NCBI GenBank assembly: GCA_964593455.1
Contig: CAZQHK010000025.1
Location: 1-64,000 of the forward strand
Length of the DNA: 64,000 nucleotides
Source of the DNA: CAZQHK01 sp964593455
GTDB taxonomy: Bacteria > Muiribacteriota > CAYSPT01
Direction: 5' to 3'
The stretch's first letter is position 1, and every line of letters begins with the position of its first letter. Shown in pieces: positions 1 through 8,254 of this stretch. The translations under genes and the position numbers were made by a program. Below the pieces are notes generated by a model, which saw only the letters and a list, made by a program, of their open reading frames with translations, did no database searches and had not been told where the DNA came from.

Positions 1-74
1 CCTCAGTGAGGATAGCCGGAGAACATCAATTGTCAAAGTGACAAGACGGAGGTGTGGCAAACTCCAGCCATAGC

Positions 75-103
75 TTGCTAAAACTAGCTTACTTGTGTTA
101 TAC
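75..103 (+). promoter_or_regulatory. Sigma-70-type promoter upstream of the FHA gene
   Basis: A TTGCTA -35 box (75-80) and a TTATAC -10 box (98-103) are separated by 17 bases. They sit about 145 bases upstream of the FHA protein start, with no other gene between. Seen by eye only; transcription is inferred. Confidence 0.4.
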
Positions 104-248
104 TTCGTGATTGCGTGTGTATTTGAAGGAAAAAAGACTAATTCTAGTTTCTTTAATGGGTGGGAACAGTTGAATGGGATGCAAGTTGGGATACCCGGGT
201 CAACACATGGCGTAAACGGTATTCCAGGGCGATGGGATGTGAATCCAG

Positions 249-962
249 ATGGGCATTAGGCGCGAGCTTGAAGTTTATTCCGGGAGCAATAAGCTCCAGA
301 CGTTTGTCATCAGGAAAAGAAAAGTGCAGTTGGGTAACAAGATTACCAAGGCCGGGCAAGAAACCAACGACATAACCCTGGAAGACGATAAGATTGCCCG
401 AAGGCACGCTCAGATAACCCAGGAAGGTCACCTTTTCGTTATCAAGAACCTTCACAAAGACCACAGTACAGTGGTCAACGGGAAATCCTGTGTTAAAAAG
501 GAAATTAAAGACAAAGATGAGATCGTCATCGGTCCCTACCGGATAATCTTCCGGGAAGTCAAAGAGGTTAACTGGGTTCCTATTATTGCCGCCGCCGTGG
601 TCATCATTCTCATCGGCGTGTTTCTCCTGGTTCGAGAAACATCGGAGGAAAAATTCGACAGGGCTCTATCCATCCTCGAAAGCCAGCCTCCTGACGCCAT
701 GGCAATCTTAGAAGACCTGGAAAACAAATTACCGGATGACGTTAATGTCAAGTTCCACCTGGCCAAAGCCTACTTCCAGGTTGGATACCAGTGGCAGAAC
801 AACGTTTTTCTCAGTAAAGCCGAAGATAAGTATGAAGAGTTAATCCTCGTAAAGGAAGTTGCTGATGACCCCGAATTTACAGCCCGGATAGAGGAAGGCT
901 TGTTGGAGGTCAAAACCTACCGGATAGAGCTTAAGAAACAGCAGGCTATCCTGGAGCAGTAA
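249..962 (+). CDS. FHA-domain protein with one membrane segment and a TPR-like C-terminus
   Basis: A 237-residue protein. Residues about 5-105 match a forkhead-associated domain, a fold that binds phosphothreonine peptides: a GN...ITLED...IARRHAQI block (about 29-56) followed by STVVNG (about 73-78). The usual Ser of the S-R-x-H motif is Ala here, so phosphopeptide affinity may be altered. One strongly hydrophobic segment follows (about 107-129), then an alpha-helical, TPR-like tail rich in Glu and Lys. The layout places the FHA domain in the cytoplasm and the helical tail outside the inner membrane. The Shine-Dalgarno for this ATG is weak. No kinase or phosphatase partner lies beside it. The domain call is firm; the role is unknown. 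Confidence 0.75.
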   Translation: MGIRRELEVYSGSNKLQTFVIRKRKVQLGNKITKAGQETNDITLEDDKIARRHAQITQEGHLFVIKNLHKDHSTVVNGKSCVKKEIKDKDEIVIGPYRIIFREVKEVNWVPIIAAAVVIILIGVFLLVRETSEEKFDRALSILESQPPDAMAILEDLENKLPDDVNVKFHLAKAYFQVGYQWQNNVFLSKAEDKYEELILVKEVADDPEFTARIEEGLLEVKTYRIELKKQQAILEQ

Positions 963-1261
963 CTCTTATTTATCAACACTGTTCCGTGTTGTATTGTCGT
1001 ACCAGCTAACCCGATAAGCACACCGTGGCTGAATCCGCCGTTCATGTCGAAAGATGATATTTGAGCCCCGACCTTCCATCTCTATTACCGGTGGTCCCTA
1101 ACCCTCATATTTCGCCCGTGTGTCGACATCACGAGAATACACCCTGTCGTTCGCCCTGCGGGCATCTTCGATGCGCAGTTTTGCTTCCTGCAAAACAGTA
1201 ACTAGCGACTTCGTGACAGGAACTTGTGCAATATGAGGGCTAAATCCTCTGATTATTCCTA
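963..1261. other. Gene-free stretch with a possible gene remnant
   Basis: About 300 bases without a convincing gene. A 6-bp hairpin (974-991) follows the FHA gene but has no T-run. On the minus strand an open frame ends in TAG at 1098-1100. It reads back through about 50 codons without a normal start near its upstream end and has a charged, helix-like composition (ends TRAKYEG). A 9-base inverted repeat (1102-1110 and 1231-1239) flanks it. It may be a decayed gene end or chance. Confidence 0.3.
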
Positions 1262-1279
1262 CCGATATAAGTATATCGG
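1262..1279 (+). promoter_or_regulatory. Perfect inverted repeat overlapping the ribosome-binding site
   Basis: CCGATATA (1262-1269), two bases, then TATATCGG (1272-1279) form a perfect 8-bp palindrome. Its right arm runs into the GGGAGG Shine-Dalgarno (1278-1283) of the zinc-ribbon gene starting at 1293. It could be a repressor operator, or an RNA hairpin that hides part of the ribosome site. Function is inferred only. Confidence 0.4.
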
Positions 1280-1292
1280 GAGGTAATGAAGT

Positions 1293-1652
1293 ATGCGGTG
1301 TGGAAAATGTGGTTATGTCAACAGACAGGAAAGCCGGGTTTGTAATCTCTGTGGAGCGTTGCTGATAGATAAAAAAGTCTCCCGGAAAAAACAGGTTATC
1401 AACGATTTTTCCAGGAAACCTCTAATCAAAGTTAAGCGATGTGTGCGATACGGACATGTCAATAAAGGCAGCGATATTTTCTGCCATCAATGTGGGAGTG
1501 AACTGGTTCCGGTAGAAGATGATACCAAAGCCCAGATCACGGCCAGTATCGCCAATCATACCGAGAAAAGGTACAGCGGTGCCATGCTGACTGCTGTCAT
1601 CATGATAGCCGGTTTCATTGGCGGGACCTTGTTTGGAGCACTTCTTCTGTAA
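1293..1652 (+). CDS. Double zinc-ribbon membrane-anchored protein
   Basis: A 119-residue protein with two short zinc ribbons and one C-terminal membrane helix (about 95-118). The first ribbon is complete: C3-x2-C6 and C17-x2-C20. The second has C50, C64 and C67, but the expected fourth cysteine is Tyr53 in the motif CVRYGHVN; His55 is close by and might help hold zinc. Zinc-ribbon proteins of this kind often act as adaptors or carry a signalling domain, but no specific role can be given. The start has a good GGGAGG Shine-Dalgarno 9 bases upstream. The next gene begins 18 bases downstream and shares the second ribbon's pattern, so the two are probably co-transcribed and related by duplication. 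Confidence 0.65.
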   Translation: MRCGKCGYVNRQESRVCNLCGALLIDKKVSRKKQVINDFSRKPLIKVKRCVRYGHVNKGSDIFCHQCGSELVPVEDDTKAQITASIANHTEKRYSGAMLTAVIMIAGFIGGTLFGALLL

Positions 1653-1670
1653 GGCGACGGGAATTTATCA

Positions 1671-2126
1671 ATGAAACTGTTTGCTCCCAAAACCTCAACG
1701 GGACTGAAGAAACAGCTGATCTGCACCCGTTTTGGACACATCAATTCCGTGGGTTCCATCTATTGTGACGAGTGTGGAGCGGAACTCGTACCGGTTTTCA
1801 CCAAAAACCATCCGGAAAAACCTTCTTTCCTCACTCCTTTGAAAGTCATACTTCGGGTTCTCGCGTTGATCAGCCTATTATCATTGCTGGCTGTCTCAGC
1901 CGGATTTACCTATCAATTTGCCTCCAACCCGCAAACACTCTCGCAAGCCGCTTCTTTTATCAGGATACCGGCGGCGTCAATCAGTGGAGCGGCAGCCGGA
2001 TGCCTGCTTTCCATAGTGGTTATTGCTGTATGGAGAAACAAACTTTCTGAGGAGAGTTATTTGATCCAAATCTCTCTCCCACTGGGAGTAATCGGGGCTC
2101 TCGGCGCCATGGCGGCTTTAACTTGA
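1671..2126 (+). CDS. Zinc-ribbon protein with membrane helices
   Basis: A 151-residue protein with one N-terminal ribbon (C18, C32, C35) followed by three likely membrane helices (about 55-80, 95-115 and 130-150). As in the upstream neighbour, the second cysteine of the expected CxxCGHxN motif is replaced by an aromatic residue (Phe21 in CTRFGHIN). Only 18 bases separate it from that gene, so they probably form a two-gene operon. Its end overlaps the end of convergent nadK by 9 bases. Function unknown; a membrane regulator or adaptor is a guess from architecture. Confidence 0.6.
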   Translation: MKLFAPKTSTGLKKQLICTRFGHINSVGSIYCDECGAELVPVFTKNHPEKPSFLTPLKVILRVLALISLLSLLAVSAGFTYQFASNPQTLSQAASFIRIPAASISGAAAGCLLSIVVIAVWRNKLSEESYLIQISLPLGVIGALGAMAALT

Positions 2127-3050
2127 CAAATCATCTTCTCTCGTCAACCGAGTTTTTACTCTTCCCTTGAGTTTTGAATGTAAAATTTCGAAAAAATTCT
2201 TATTATCAAGAGCTACCAACAGTGCGGGGAACGACGCTCGGCTCACAATCAGGGTGTCCCCATCTCCCAGTCGCGTTGTAAATTGTCCGTCAATTGTAAG
2301 TCCAACTCCTATCTCCGACCTCCCTGACCAAACCCTGGCTGAAATAGTTTGTTGCTCTGACAGGACAAGCGGGCGGGAACCGATAGTATGTGGACATATT
2401 GGGGTGACCAGGATACTTTTTAGCAGCGGAAAGACAACCGGGCCACCGGCTGAAAGAGAATAGCCGGTTGAACCGGTGGGAGTAGCCACAATAAGCCCGT
2501 CACCTCTATATAGATCAACCAATCTATCATCAACATTGAGCTGGATATCGATCACCCTGGCAAAAGCTTCCCGGGCAATAACAAAATCATTGAGCGCCAG
2601 GTATTCCTCATCTTTCTCACTGTTGACATGGTCCACCGTGGCTTTTAGCATAAGTCGGTGTTCAATGGACCAGTGTCCTGATTGCAGTTGTTCCAATGCA
2701 GCTTCTATCTCATCCGGGCTGACCTCAGCCAAAAAACCCAGTTTGCCCAGGTTTACTCCCATAACCGGTAGGTTAAGCGGGGAAAATCTTTTGGTTACCG
2801 ATATCAGGGTCCCATCGCCACCCAACACGATAATGATATCGGCTTGCCGGGCCAACTCATCGTCCGTGTACATCGTATCAATGCCGGGAACATGCCGGCC
2901 GGTATCGGTGTCAAGCAGTACGCGCAGCCCTCGCGCGGAGGATTCAGCAAGCAGGCGGGCCACCAAACTGAGTGCGTCTGGTTTGAACACGTTTGCTACG
3001 ATTCCGATAGTTTCAACACTCAGAGAACCTTTGCCAGCCATGGTCTCCAA
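2118..3050 (-). CDS. nadK: NAD kinase
   Basis: ATP-dependent NAD kinase, which phosphorylates NAD+ to NADP+ in the cytoplasm. It carries the family hallmarks: GGDGTL in the nucleotide-binding region (about 77-82), NLGKLGFL, and the glycine-rich GDGLIVATPTGSTGYS block in the C-terminal half. The length of about 310 residues is normal. The open frame begins at a TTG (3050) with GGAG 7 bases upstream; an ATG three codons later (3041) is an alternative. It overlaps the 3' end of tlyA, as it also does in many Firmicutes. It is the last gene of the long efp-to-nadK operon. Placing NADP+ supply behind Dxr, which uses NADPH, makes metabolic sense, but that link is inference. Confidence 0.93.
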   Translation of the reverse strand: METMAGKGSLSVETIGIVANVFKPDALSLVARLLAESSARGLRVLLDTDTGRHVPGIDTMYTDDELARQADIIIVLGGDGTLISVTKRFSPLNLPVMGVNLGKLGFLAEVSPDEIEAALEQLQSGHWSIEHRLMLKATVDHVNSEKDEEYLALNDFVIAREAFARVIDIQLNVDDRLVDLYRGDGLIVATPTGSTGYSLSAGGPVVFPLLKSILVTPICPHTIGSRPLVLSEQQTISARVWSGRSEIGVGLTIDGQFTTRLGDGDTLIVSRASFPALLVALDNKNFFEILHSKLKGRVKTRLTREDDLSS

Positions 3051-3832
3051 TTTTCTCTCCGTTCTTTTTCACCGGGTTCGCTCGACCCGGTTGACACTCC
3101 AAGTAATACAAAACACTCGTGGTTTCCCGCCGGGCCGGTCACTTGTGAAGAGATTATCCCTAATGGCATAAAACCATGCTCGATTCCGTTCAGAATAACC
3201 GTCTCCACGGCCTGCTCTCTGAGATGTCTGTCCCGCACCACCCCACCTTTGCCGACCTTCCCTTTTCCGACTTCAAACTGTGGTTTCACCATGAGAAGAG
3301 CCTGTCCGCTATCGGGTAAAACGCTCCGTATCGGCTTCAGGAGCAATGTCAGAGAAATGAACGAGACATCGCACGTTACCAGGTCAGGAACCCATGGCAG
3401 TATACTAAGCTCAAGGTTCCTGGCATTAACCCGATCCAACACATGAACTCTGGAATCGCATCTGAGTTTCCAGGCCAGTTGCCCATACCCAACATCACAG
3501 GCACAAACCGCCGCGGCACCCTCGTTGAGCAGGCAATCAACAAAACCGCCCGTAGAAGCTCCGATATCAAGTACGTTAAGGCCACTGACACATAGCTCCA
3601 GATCATCTAACGCACCGGCTAACTTATCTCCACCACGGCTGACGAACCGTTTTCGCGGCCGGATTCGAATAAGCGCGTCGCGTTTAATCGCCGTACCCGC
3701 TTTAGTAACAGGTCTATCTTCCACCAGCACATCGCCGGCCATAATTATACTGCGAGCCTGGTTTCGACTGTCCACCAGCCCCCGGCTAACTAAAAGCTCG
3801 TCAAGTCTGGTTTTCTCTTTTCGAGACGACAT
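3020..3832 (-). CDS. tlyA: TlyA-family rRNA 2'-O-methyltransferase (S4 + FtsJ-like)
   Basis: About 271 residues. An N-terminal S4 RNA-binding domain (RLDELLVSRGLVDSRNQA, about 8-60) is followed by an FtsJ-type Rossmann methyltransferase with the SAM loop VLDIGASTGGFVDCLL and the DVGYGQL motif. Characterised TlyA proteins methylate ribose 2'-OH groups of 16S and 23S rRNA; family members were also called hemolysins. I chose the internal ATG at 3832 (MSSRKEKTR), preceded by GGTGG, over the longer frame beginning at 3856. Either start overlaps the end of dxs. The dxs-tlyA-nadK order is also found in Firmicutes. Confidence 0.88.
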   Translation of the reverse strand: MSSRKEKTRLDELLVSRGLVDSRNQARSIIMAGDVLVEDRPVTKAGTAIKRDALIRIRPRKRFVSRGGDKLAGALDDLELCVSGLNVLDIGASTGGFVDCLLNEGAAAVCACDVGYGQLAWKLRCDSRVHVLDRVNARNLELSILPWVPDLVTCDVSFISLTLLLKPIRSVLPDSGQALLMVKPQFEVGKGKVGKGGVVRDRHLREQAVETVILNGIEHGFMPLGIISSQVTGPAGNHECFVLLGVSTGSSEPGEKERRENWRPWLAKVL

Positions 3833-5699
3833 TAAGAAAGTCCACCACGTTCGCACTCATTCCTCCGGCGGTAAGTCCCACTGCCTGCAGCAATTCTTCC
3901 ACCGATCCGGCCTCGATAAATTGATCAGGTAATCCCAAGCGAAGGACCGGTGTTTGTATTCTTAGCATGTTCAAAGCTTCCAGAACGGCACTGCCAAATC
4001 CGCCGGGGAGATTATTTTCCTCGATGGTTACCAACGGTACGGTAGAAGCAACTTCTTCCAGAACAGACATATCCATTGGGGTAATGAATCTGGCATCCAC
4101 GACACCGGCGGAGATACCGCTTTCTTCTAATAAACATGCGGCTTCGAGCGCCCTTTCAACCATTCGCCCCACCGCCAGTAAAGAGACATCATGTCCTGAG
4201 CGTAGACGCTTCCAGGTGCCAACAGCCACTGTCTGAGGAGGTTCTTCGCTGACGGCCCCGGGGCCGCGCCCGCGAGGATACCTTATAGCAAAAGGCCCAT
4301 CTTTCCAGGCCAACGCCGTAGCCAATAAATCTTTGAGTTCAGTCTCATCCGCCGGCGCGGCTAGAATTAAACCCGGTATGTGCCGCAAATATGAGATATC
4401 GAATACACCATGATGAGTCGGGCCATCTTCACCTACCAGCCCGGCACGGTCCAGGCATAGCACCACGGGTAGTTTCATCAAAGCCACATCGTGAATAATC
4501 TGATCATATGCACGTTGCAGGAATGTAGAGTATACTGCGATGACCGGTTTCAAACCCTGTAAAGCCAGCCCAGCGGCAAACGTAACCGCATGCTGTTCGC
4601 AGATTCCGACATCGAAGAATCTTTCAGGAAATCTATCACGGAACTTAACTAAACCGGTGCCATCAGGCATGGCTGCCGTAACTGCGACGATTCGCTCGTC
4701 TTCTTCCGCCAGTTCAACCAGCGTGCTTCCAAAGACTTCGTTGTATTTCGGAGTTCCGGCTTTACTGAGAGGCTCACCTGTCTCCGATTTAAACGGTCCG
4801 AGCCCGTGGAATAGAGACGGATTCTTCTCTGCCGGGGGATACCCTTTCCCCTTTGTTGTGGAGCAATGGACGACTACCGGTCCCCTGAGGGTTACGGCGG
4901 TATTGAAGACATGAATCAAAGCTTCGATATCATGACCGTCAATGGGTCCGAAATAGTAAAACCCGAGTTCCTCGAACAACTGTCCGGGGATGATCAAGTG
5001 TTTCAGGCTGTCTTTGAGCTGCAGAATCATGTTCCGCATCCGGCTGCCGATAGCCGGAACCAGGTTCAACATCATTTCGATGTTCTTTTTGAATGTAACA
5101 TAGAGCGGCTCCGTCCGCAGGCGTGAGAGATGCTGCGATAGCGCTCCCACATTCGGAGAAATGCTCATTTCATTATCATTGATAACCAGGAGGAACTTCC
5201 CCATGCGAATATGACCGGCATGATTCAATCCTTCGAACGCCAACCCACCGGTCAAAGCTCCATCACCAACTACGCATGCCACCATGAAATCTTCCACCGT
5301 CAGGTCGCGCGCGCACGCTATTCCGCATCCGGCTGATATAGCCGTTGAGGCATGGCCCGTGTTCAGTATGTCATGTGGGCTTTCCTCCCGCTTGGGGAAA
5401 CCCGATATTCCACCCTTTTGCCTGAGAGTGTGAAATCGATCGGCGCGGCCGGTCAATAATTTATGCGCATAAGCCTGGTGTCCAACATCCCAGAGAATCT
5501 TGTCCCGGGGACTGTTCAAGCAATAATGAAGCGCAATAGAAATTTCCACCGCTCCTAAACTCGGAGCAATATGTCCACCGGTCTTGGCAACCGTGGAAAC
5601 GATCGTCTGCCGCAATTCAAGCGCCAGTGCCTGCAGTTCATCAAAGGTCAGCAGTTTTATATCCGCTGGTTTCGTAATCTTGTCCAGAATCAAACTCAT
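3801..5699 (-). CDS. dxs: 1-deoxy-D-xylulose-5-phosphate synthase
   Basis: First enzyme of the MEP pathway. It condenses pyruvate and glyceraldehyde 3-phosphate to DXP using thiamine diphosphate. The 632 residues match the family length. Visible motifs are DVGHQAYAHKLLTGR, the ThDP-binding GDGALTGG with its downstream Asn, EQHAVTFAAGLA containing the catalytic Glu of the pyrimidine domain, DRAGLVGEDGPTHHG, and a C-terminal transketolase-like domain. It starts 4 bases inside ispF (ATGA-type overlap), so translation is probably coupled. All residues expected for activity appear intact. Confidence 0.96.
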   Translation of the reverse strand: MSLILDKITKPADIKLLTFDELQALALELRQTIVSTVAKTGGHIAPSLGAVEISIALHYCLNSPRDKILWDVGHQAYAHKLLTGRADRFHTLRQKGGISGFPKREESPHDILNTGHASTAISAGCGIACARDLTVEDFMVACVVGDGALTGGLAFEGLNHAGHIRMGKFLLVINDNEMSISPNVGALSQHLSRLRTEPLYVTFKKNIEMMLNLVPAIGSRMRNMILQLKDSLKHLIIPGQLFEELGFYYFGPIDGHDIEALIHVFNTAVTLRGPVVVHCSTTKGKGYPPAEKNPSLFHGLGPFKSETGEPLSKAGTPKYNEVFGSTLVELAEEDERIVAVTAAMPDGTGLVKFRDRFPERFFDVGICEQHAVTFAAGLALQGLKPVIAVYSTFLQRAYDQIIHDVALMKLPVVLCLDRAGLVGEDGPTHHGVFDISYLRHIPGLILAAPADETELKDLLATALAWKDGPFAIRYPRGRGPGAVSEEPPQTVAVGTWKRLRSGHDVSLLAVGRMVERALEAACLLEESGISAGVVDARFITPMDMSVLEEVASTVPLVTIEENNLPGGFGSAVLEALNMLRIQTPVLRLGLPDQFIEAGSVEELLQAVGLTAGGMSANVVDFLNVVSKRENQT

Positions 5700-6178
5700 T
5701 TGCTACTCACCTTTTCAACGACTACCACCGCCTGGGCAGCAATACCTTCACTTCGGCCGACCGGCCCCAGCCCTTCACAAGTAGTAGCCTTTATACTAAC
5801 CTCCGTCATTTCCACTCCAATCGTCCGGGCAATGTTGGCCCGCATACCGCCGATAAACGGTTTGAGCTTCGGGCTCTCGCACATCACGACCGCATCAACC
5901 TGAACCGGCTGCATACCGTGGTCCGAGAGTATTGTAACCACTTGAGTCAGCAAATTCAAACTGTCTGCTCCGGCATATTCGGGGTCCCCGGGAGGGAAAT
6001 AGTGCCCGATGTCACCAAGAGTACAACTCCCGAGCAGAGCATCTATGATGGCGTGCGTCAAAACATCAGCGTCCGAGTGTCCCGCCAGACCACGTTCATG
6101 TTCACATTGCACACCACCGAGGATTAGCGGACGTCCCTCGACCAGACGGTGGATATCATATCCGATACCGACTCTCAC
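5696..6178 (-). CDS. ispF: 2-C-methyl-D-erythritol 2,4-cyclodiphosphate synthase
   Basis: Fifth MEP-pathway enzyme. It cyclises CDP-ME 2-phosphate to MEcPP with release of CMP. At 160 residues it has normal length. The metal ligands are visible in GYDIHRL near the N-terminus and in GHSDADVLTHA, with DIGHYFPP and a C-terminal KATTCEGLG segment typical of the trimeric enzyme. It overlaps dxr by 23 bases upstream and dxs by 4 bases downstream. It stands alone rather than fused to IspD, as it is in some proteobacteria. Confidence 0.95.
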   Translation of the reverse strand: MRVGIGYDIHRLVEGRPLILGGVQCEHERGLAGHSDADVLTHAIIDALLGSCTLGDIGHYFPPGDPEYAGADSLNLLTQVVTILSDHGMQPVQVDAVVMCESPKLKPFIGGMRANIARTIGVEMTEVSIKATTCEGLGPVGRSEGIAAQAVVVVEKVSSK

Positions 6179-7340
6179 GGCAAAACCTCCCGGCTATCCG
6201 TCTTCCCCACGCTTCTGCCGAACGAATCTTTTCAAGACCTGAGCACGGGGTATTATCATATTCATCGAGGCATCTCCTGATAATGCCGGGGATACCGCTA
6301 AACCGTATTTCACCCTGTAAAAATGCTTCAACTGCTACTTCATCTGCCGCGTTCAAAACCGCCGGGTAGGTACCCCCGGCCCGGCCTGCCCGTAAAGCTA
6401 GATCGAGACAGGGAAAGAGTTCCCGATCAGGCTCATAGAAACTGAGATTTACAAGTGCGGGCAAATCAAGGGTGAGCCCTTCAAAAGGACATTCATGGCG
6501 CGACGGATACGACAATGCGTACAATATTGGCAGGCGCATATCAGGCGCTGACAGTTGAGCTTTGACTGATCCGTCATTAAACGACACCAGCGAGTGAACT
6601 ATTCCCTCCGGGTGCACCACCACGGAAATGGCATCATAGTCCAGGCCGAAAAACCAGTGGGTTTCTATGATCTCAAACCCTTTGTTCATGAGGGTAGCGG
6701 AATCAATAGTGATTCTTCCTCCCATTTTCCATACAGGATGCACCAGGGCCTCTTTTATGGTCACGACTTCAAGCTCATGGCGGTTGAATCCTCTGAACGG
6801 ACCTCCGGAAGCAGTCAGGTTTAACCTCTCAACCTGAGTCCTTTCTTCTCCAACCAGACACTGGAACAAAGCACTTATTTCACTGTCAACCGGGATCATC
6901 AGTCCCATATTGTTTTTGATAACCCGCTGTACCAGCTCTCCCCCCGCCACCAGACACTCCTTACTGGCCAGGGCAACCAGTTTACCTGCTTCCAAGGCCT
7001 TGATCAGCGGAACCAGTCCTCCGGTACCCACCACTCCGATAACGACAATATCCGCTTCGGCCAATGCAGCTAATTCCGACAGACCTTCTTCTCCCCACCG
7101 AATATCAAGGGTTTTCCGTTCGGAGCTTTCCAGCAAGCCGGCTAATTTATCTATATCCTTGTTATCAGCAACCGAGACGACCGAAGGAGAAAATTCTTTT
7201 ATCTGCGTTTTCAAAAGCTCGATGTTTTTACCTGCCCCGAGGCCAACAACCCGGAACCGGTCGGGAAGAGCGCGAATGACATCAAGAGTATTACGGCCGA
7301 TTGAGCCCGTTGATCCAAGTATGGAAACACCCTTGATCAT
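6156..7340 (-). CDS. dxr: 1-deoxy-D-xylulose-5-phosphate reductoisomerase
   Basis: Second MEP-pathway enzyme, which converts DXP to MEP with NADPH and a divalent metal; it is the target of fosmidomycin. The 394 residues include the NADPH-binding GSTGSIGRNTLDV at the N-terminus, ASKECLVAGG, the metal site PVDSEISALFQCL, ASGGPFRG, and the flexible-loop block HPVWKMGGRITIDSATLMNK. The start overlaps the ispE stop by 4 bases. Nothing unusual is seen. Confidence 0.96.
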   Translation of the reverse strand: MIKGVSILGSTGSIGRNTLDVIRALPDRFRVVGLGAGKNIELLKTQIKEFSPSVVSVADNKDIDKLAGLLESSERKTLDIRWGEEGLSELAALAEADIVVIGVVGTGGLVPLIKALEAGKLVALASKECLVAGGELVQRVIKNNMGLMIPVDSEISALFQCLVGEERTQVERLNLTASGGPFRGFNRHELEVVTIKEALVHPVWKMGGRITIDSATLMNKGFEIIETHWFFGLDYDAISVVVHPEGIVHSLVSFNDGSVKAQLSAPDMRLPILYALSYPSRHECPFEGLTLDLPALVNLSFYEPDRELFPCLDLALRAGRAGGTYPAVLNAADEVAVEAFLQGEIRFSGIPGIIRRCLDEYDNTPCSGLEKIRSAEAWGRRIAGRFCRESRYRI

Positions 7341-8254
7341 AATCGTTTACCCTCTCCATCAAGGTAGTCTGTTTTGACCATCTGGCAGAACCAACCCGGG
7401 TAGTGCTCGGCCACCCGGTCGGCGACCCGGGAAGCGCCAGCCTGGCTGGCGCAAACGCCAACTAATGTCGACCCGCTGCCAGAAACCGTAACGGCTGCAC
7501 TTCCCGCTTCCCTTAGAATATCCAGTGCTGCCTGCATGTCGCCACGATCAGGGAGAACGGCCGCCGCCAAATCATTCCCAAGACAGGCAGTGAGTCTGTC
7601 CCAATCCCGGTTCTGTAACGCCGACAGAACCTCCGCCGGAGAAGGAGCTTGCCGGAGCATAGTTTTGTCCCATAATCCGTAGGCTGCCACCGTTGAAACA
7701 CCAGCCGGCGGTTTCAACAGTACCATCCATGTACAGGGGACGGATACGGATTCAAGCTCGTCTCCAATCCCGCTGGCCAGAGCATGCCCTTCAAGCAAAA
7801 AAAAAGGGACATCGGCTCCGATGCAAGCCGCCAGAGGCATCAGTTCTTTTTCCTTCTCCGGACGGCCGGTAATCGTCCGCAACATCTTGAGAGTGGCCGC
7901 TGCATCACTGCTTCCGCCTCCTAATCCGGCACCGGAGGGAATCCGTTTTTCCAGATGGACCGTCACCTTCACCGGACCGTACTTGTTTCTGAACTGACTC
8001 AAAGCCTCAAACACCAGGTTCCCGTTTCGTTTGGGAATCGAAGCTATATCTTTCTCCGAGCCGGTCATGTGGATGGTGGAGTCCGGCGGACCTGAACTGA
8101 GACGAAGCACGTCTGTAAGCGTAACCTTCACCATCAGGGTTTCAAGTTCATGCCACCCTTCCCCGGTGGTTCCCAATATCCGAAGCCCCAGGTTAACTTT
8201 GGCCGGAGCCTGCACGCAGATAGGCTTCACTCTTTGTACATCCTCTCCAACCAA
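7337..8254 (-). CDS. ispE: 4-diphosphocytidyl-2-C-methyl-D-erythritol kinase
   Basis: Fourth MEP-pathway enzyme, a GHMP-superfamily kinase that phosphorylates CDP-ME. Motifs are PAKVNLGLRILG at the N-terminus, the ATP-binding PSGAGLGGGSSDAAATL, and the C-terminal VSGSGSTLVGVC. The longest frame starts at 8254 and overlaps ispD by 28 bases. A GTG at 8230 (VKPICVQAPAK) would give a tight GTGA overlap with the ispD stop, has a GGAGAGG upstream, and fits family N-termini better. It is followed by dxr with a 4-base overlap. Confidence 0.94.
   Translation of the reverse strand: MVGEDVQRVKPICVQAPAKVNLGLRILGTTGEGWHELETLMVKVTLTDVLRLSSGPPDSTIHMTGSEKDIASIPKRNGNLVFEALSQFRNKYGPVKVTVHLEKRIPSGAGLGGGSSDAAATLKMLRTITGRPEKEKELMPLAACIGADVPFFLLEGHALASGIGDELESVSVPCTWMVLLKPPAGVSTVAAYGLWDKTMLRQAPSPAEVLSALQNRDWDRLTACLGNDLAAAVLPDRGDMQAALDILREAGSAAVTVSGSGSTLVGVCASQAGASRVADRVAEHYPGWFCQMVKTDYLDGEGKRL

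Noticed and set aside
2476..3446. Long plus-strand frames opposite nadK and tlyA
   Set aside because: Serine- and proline-rich antisense shadows of well-identified genes.
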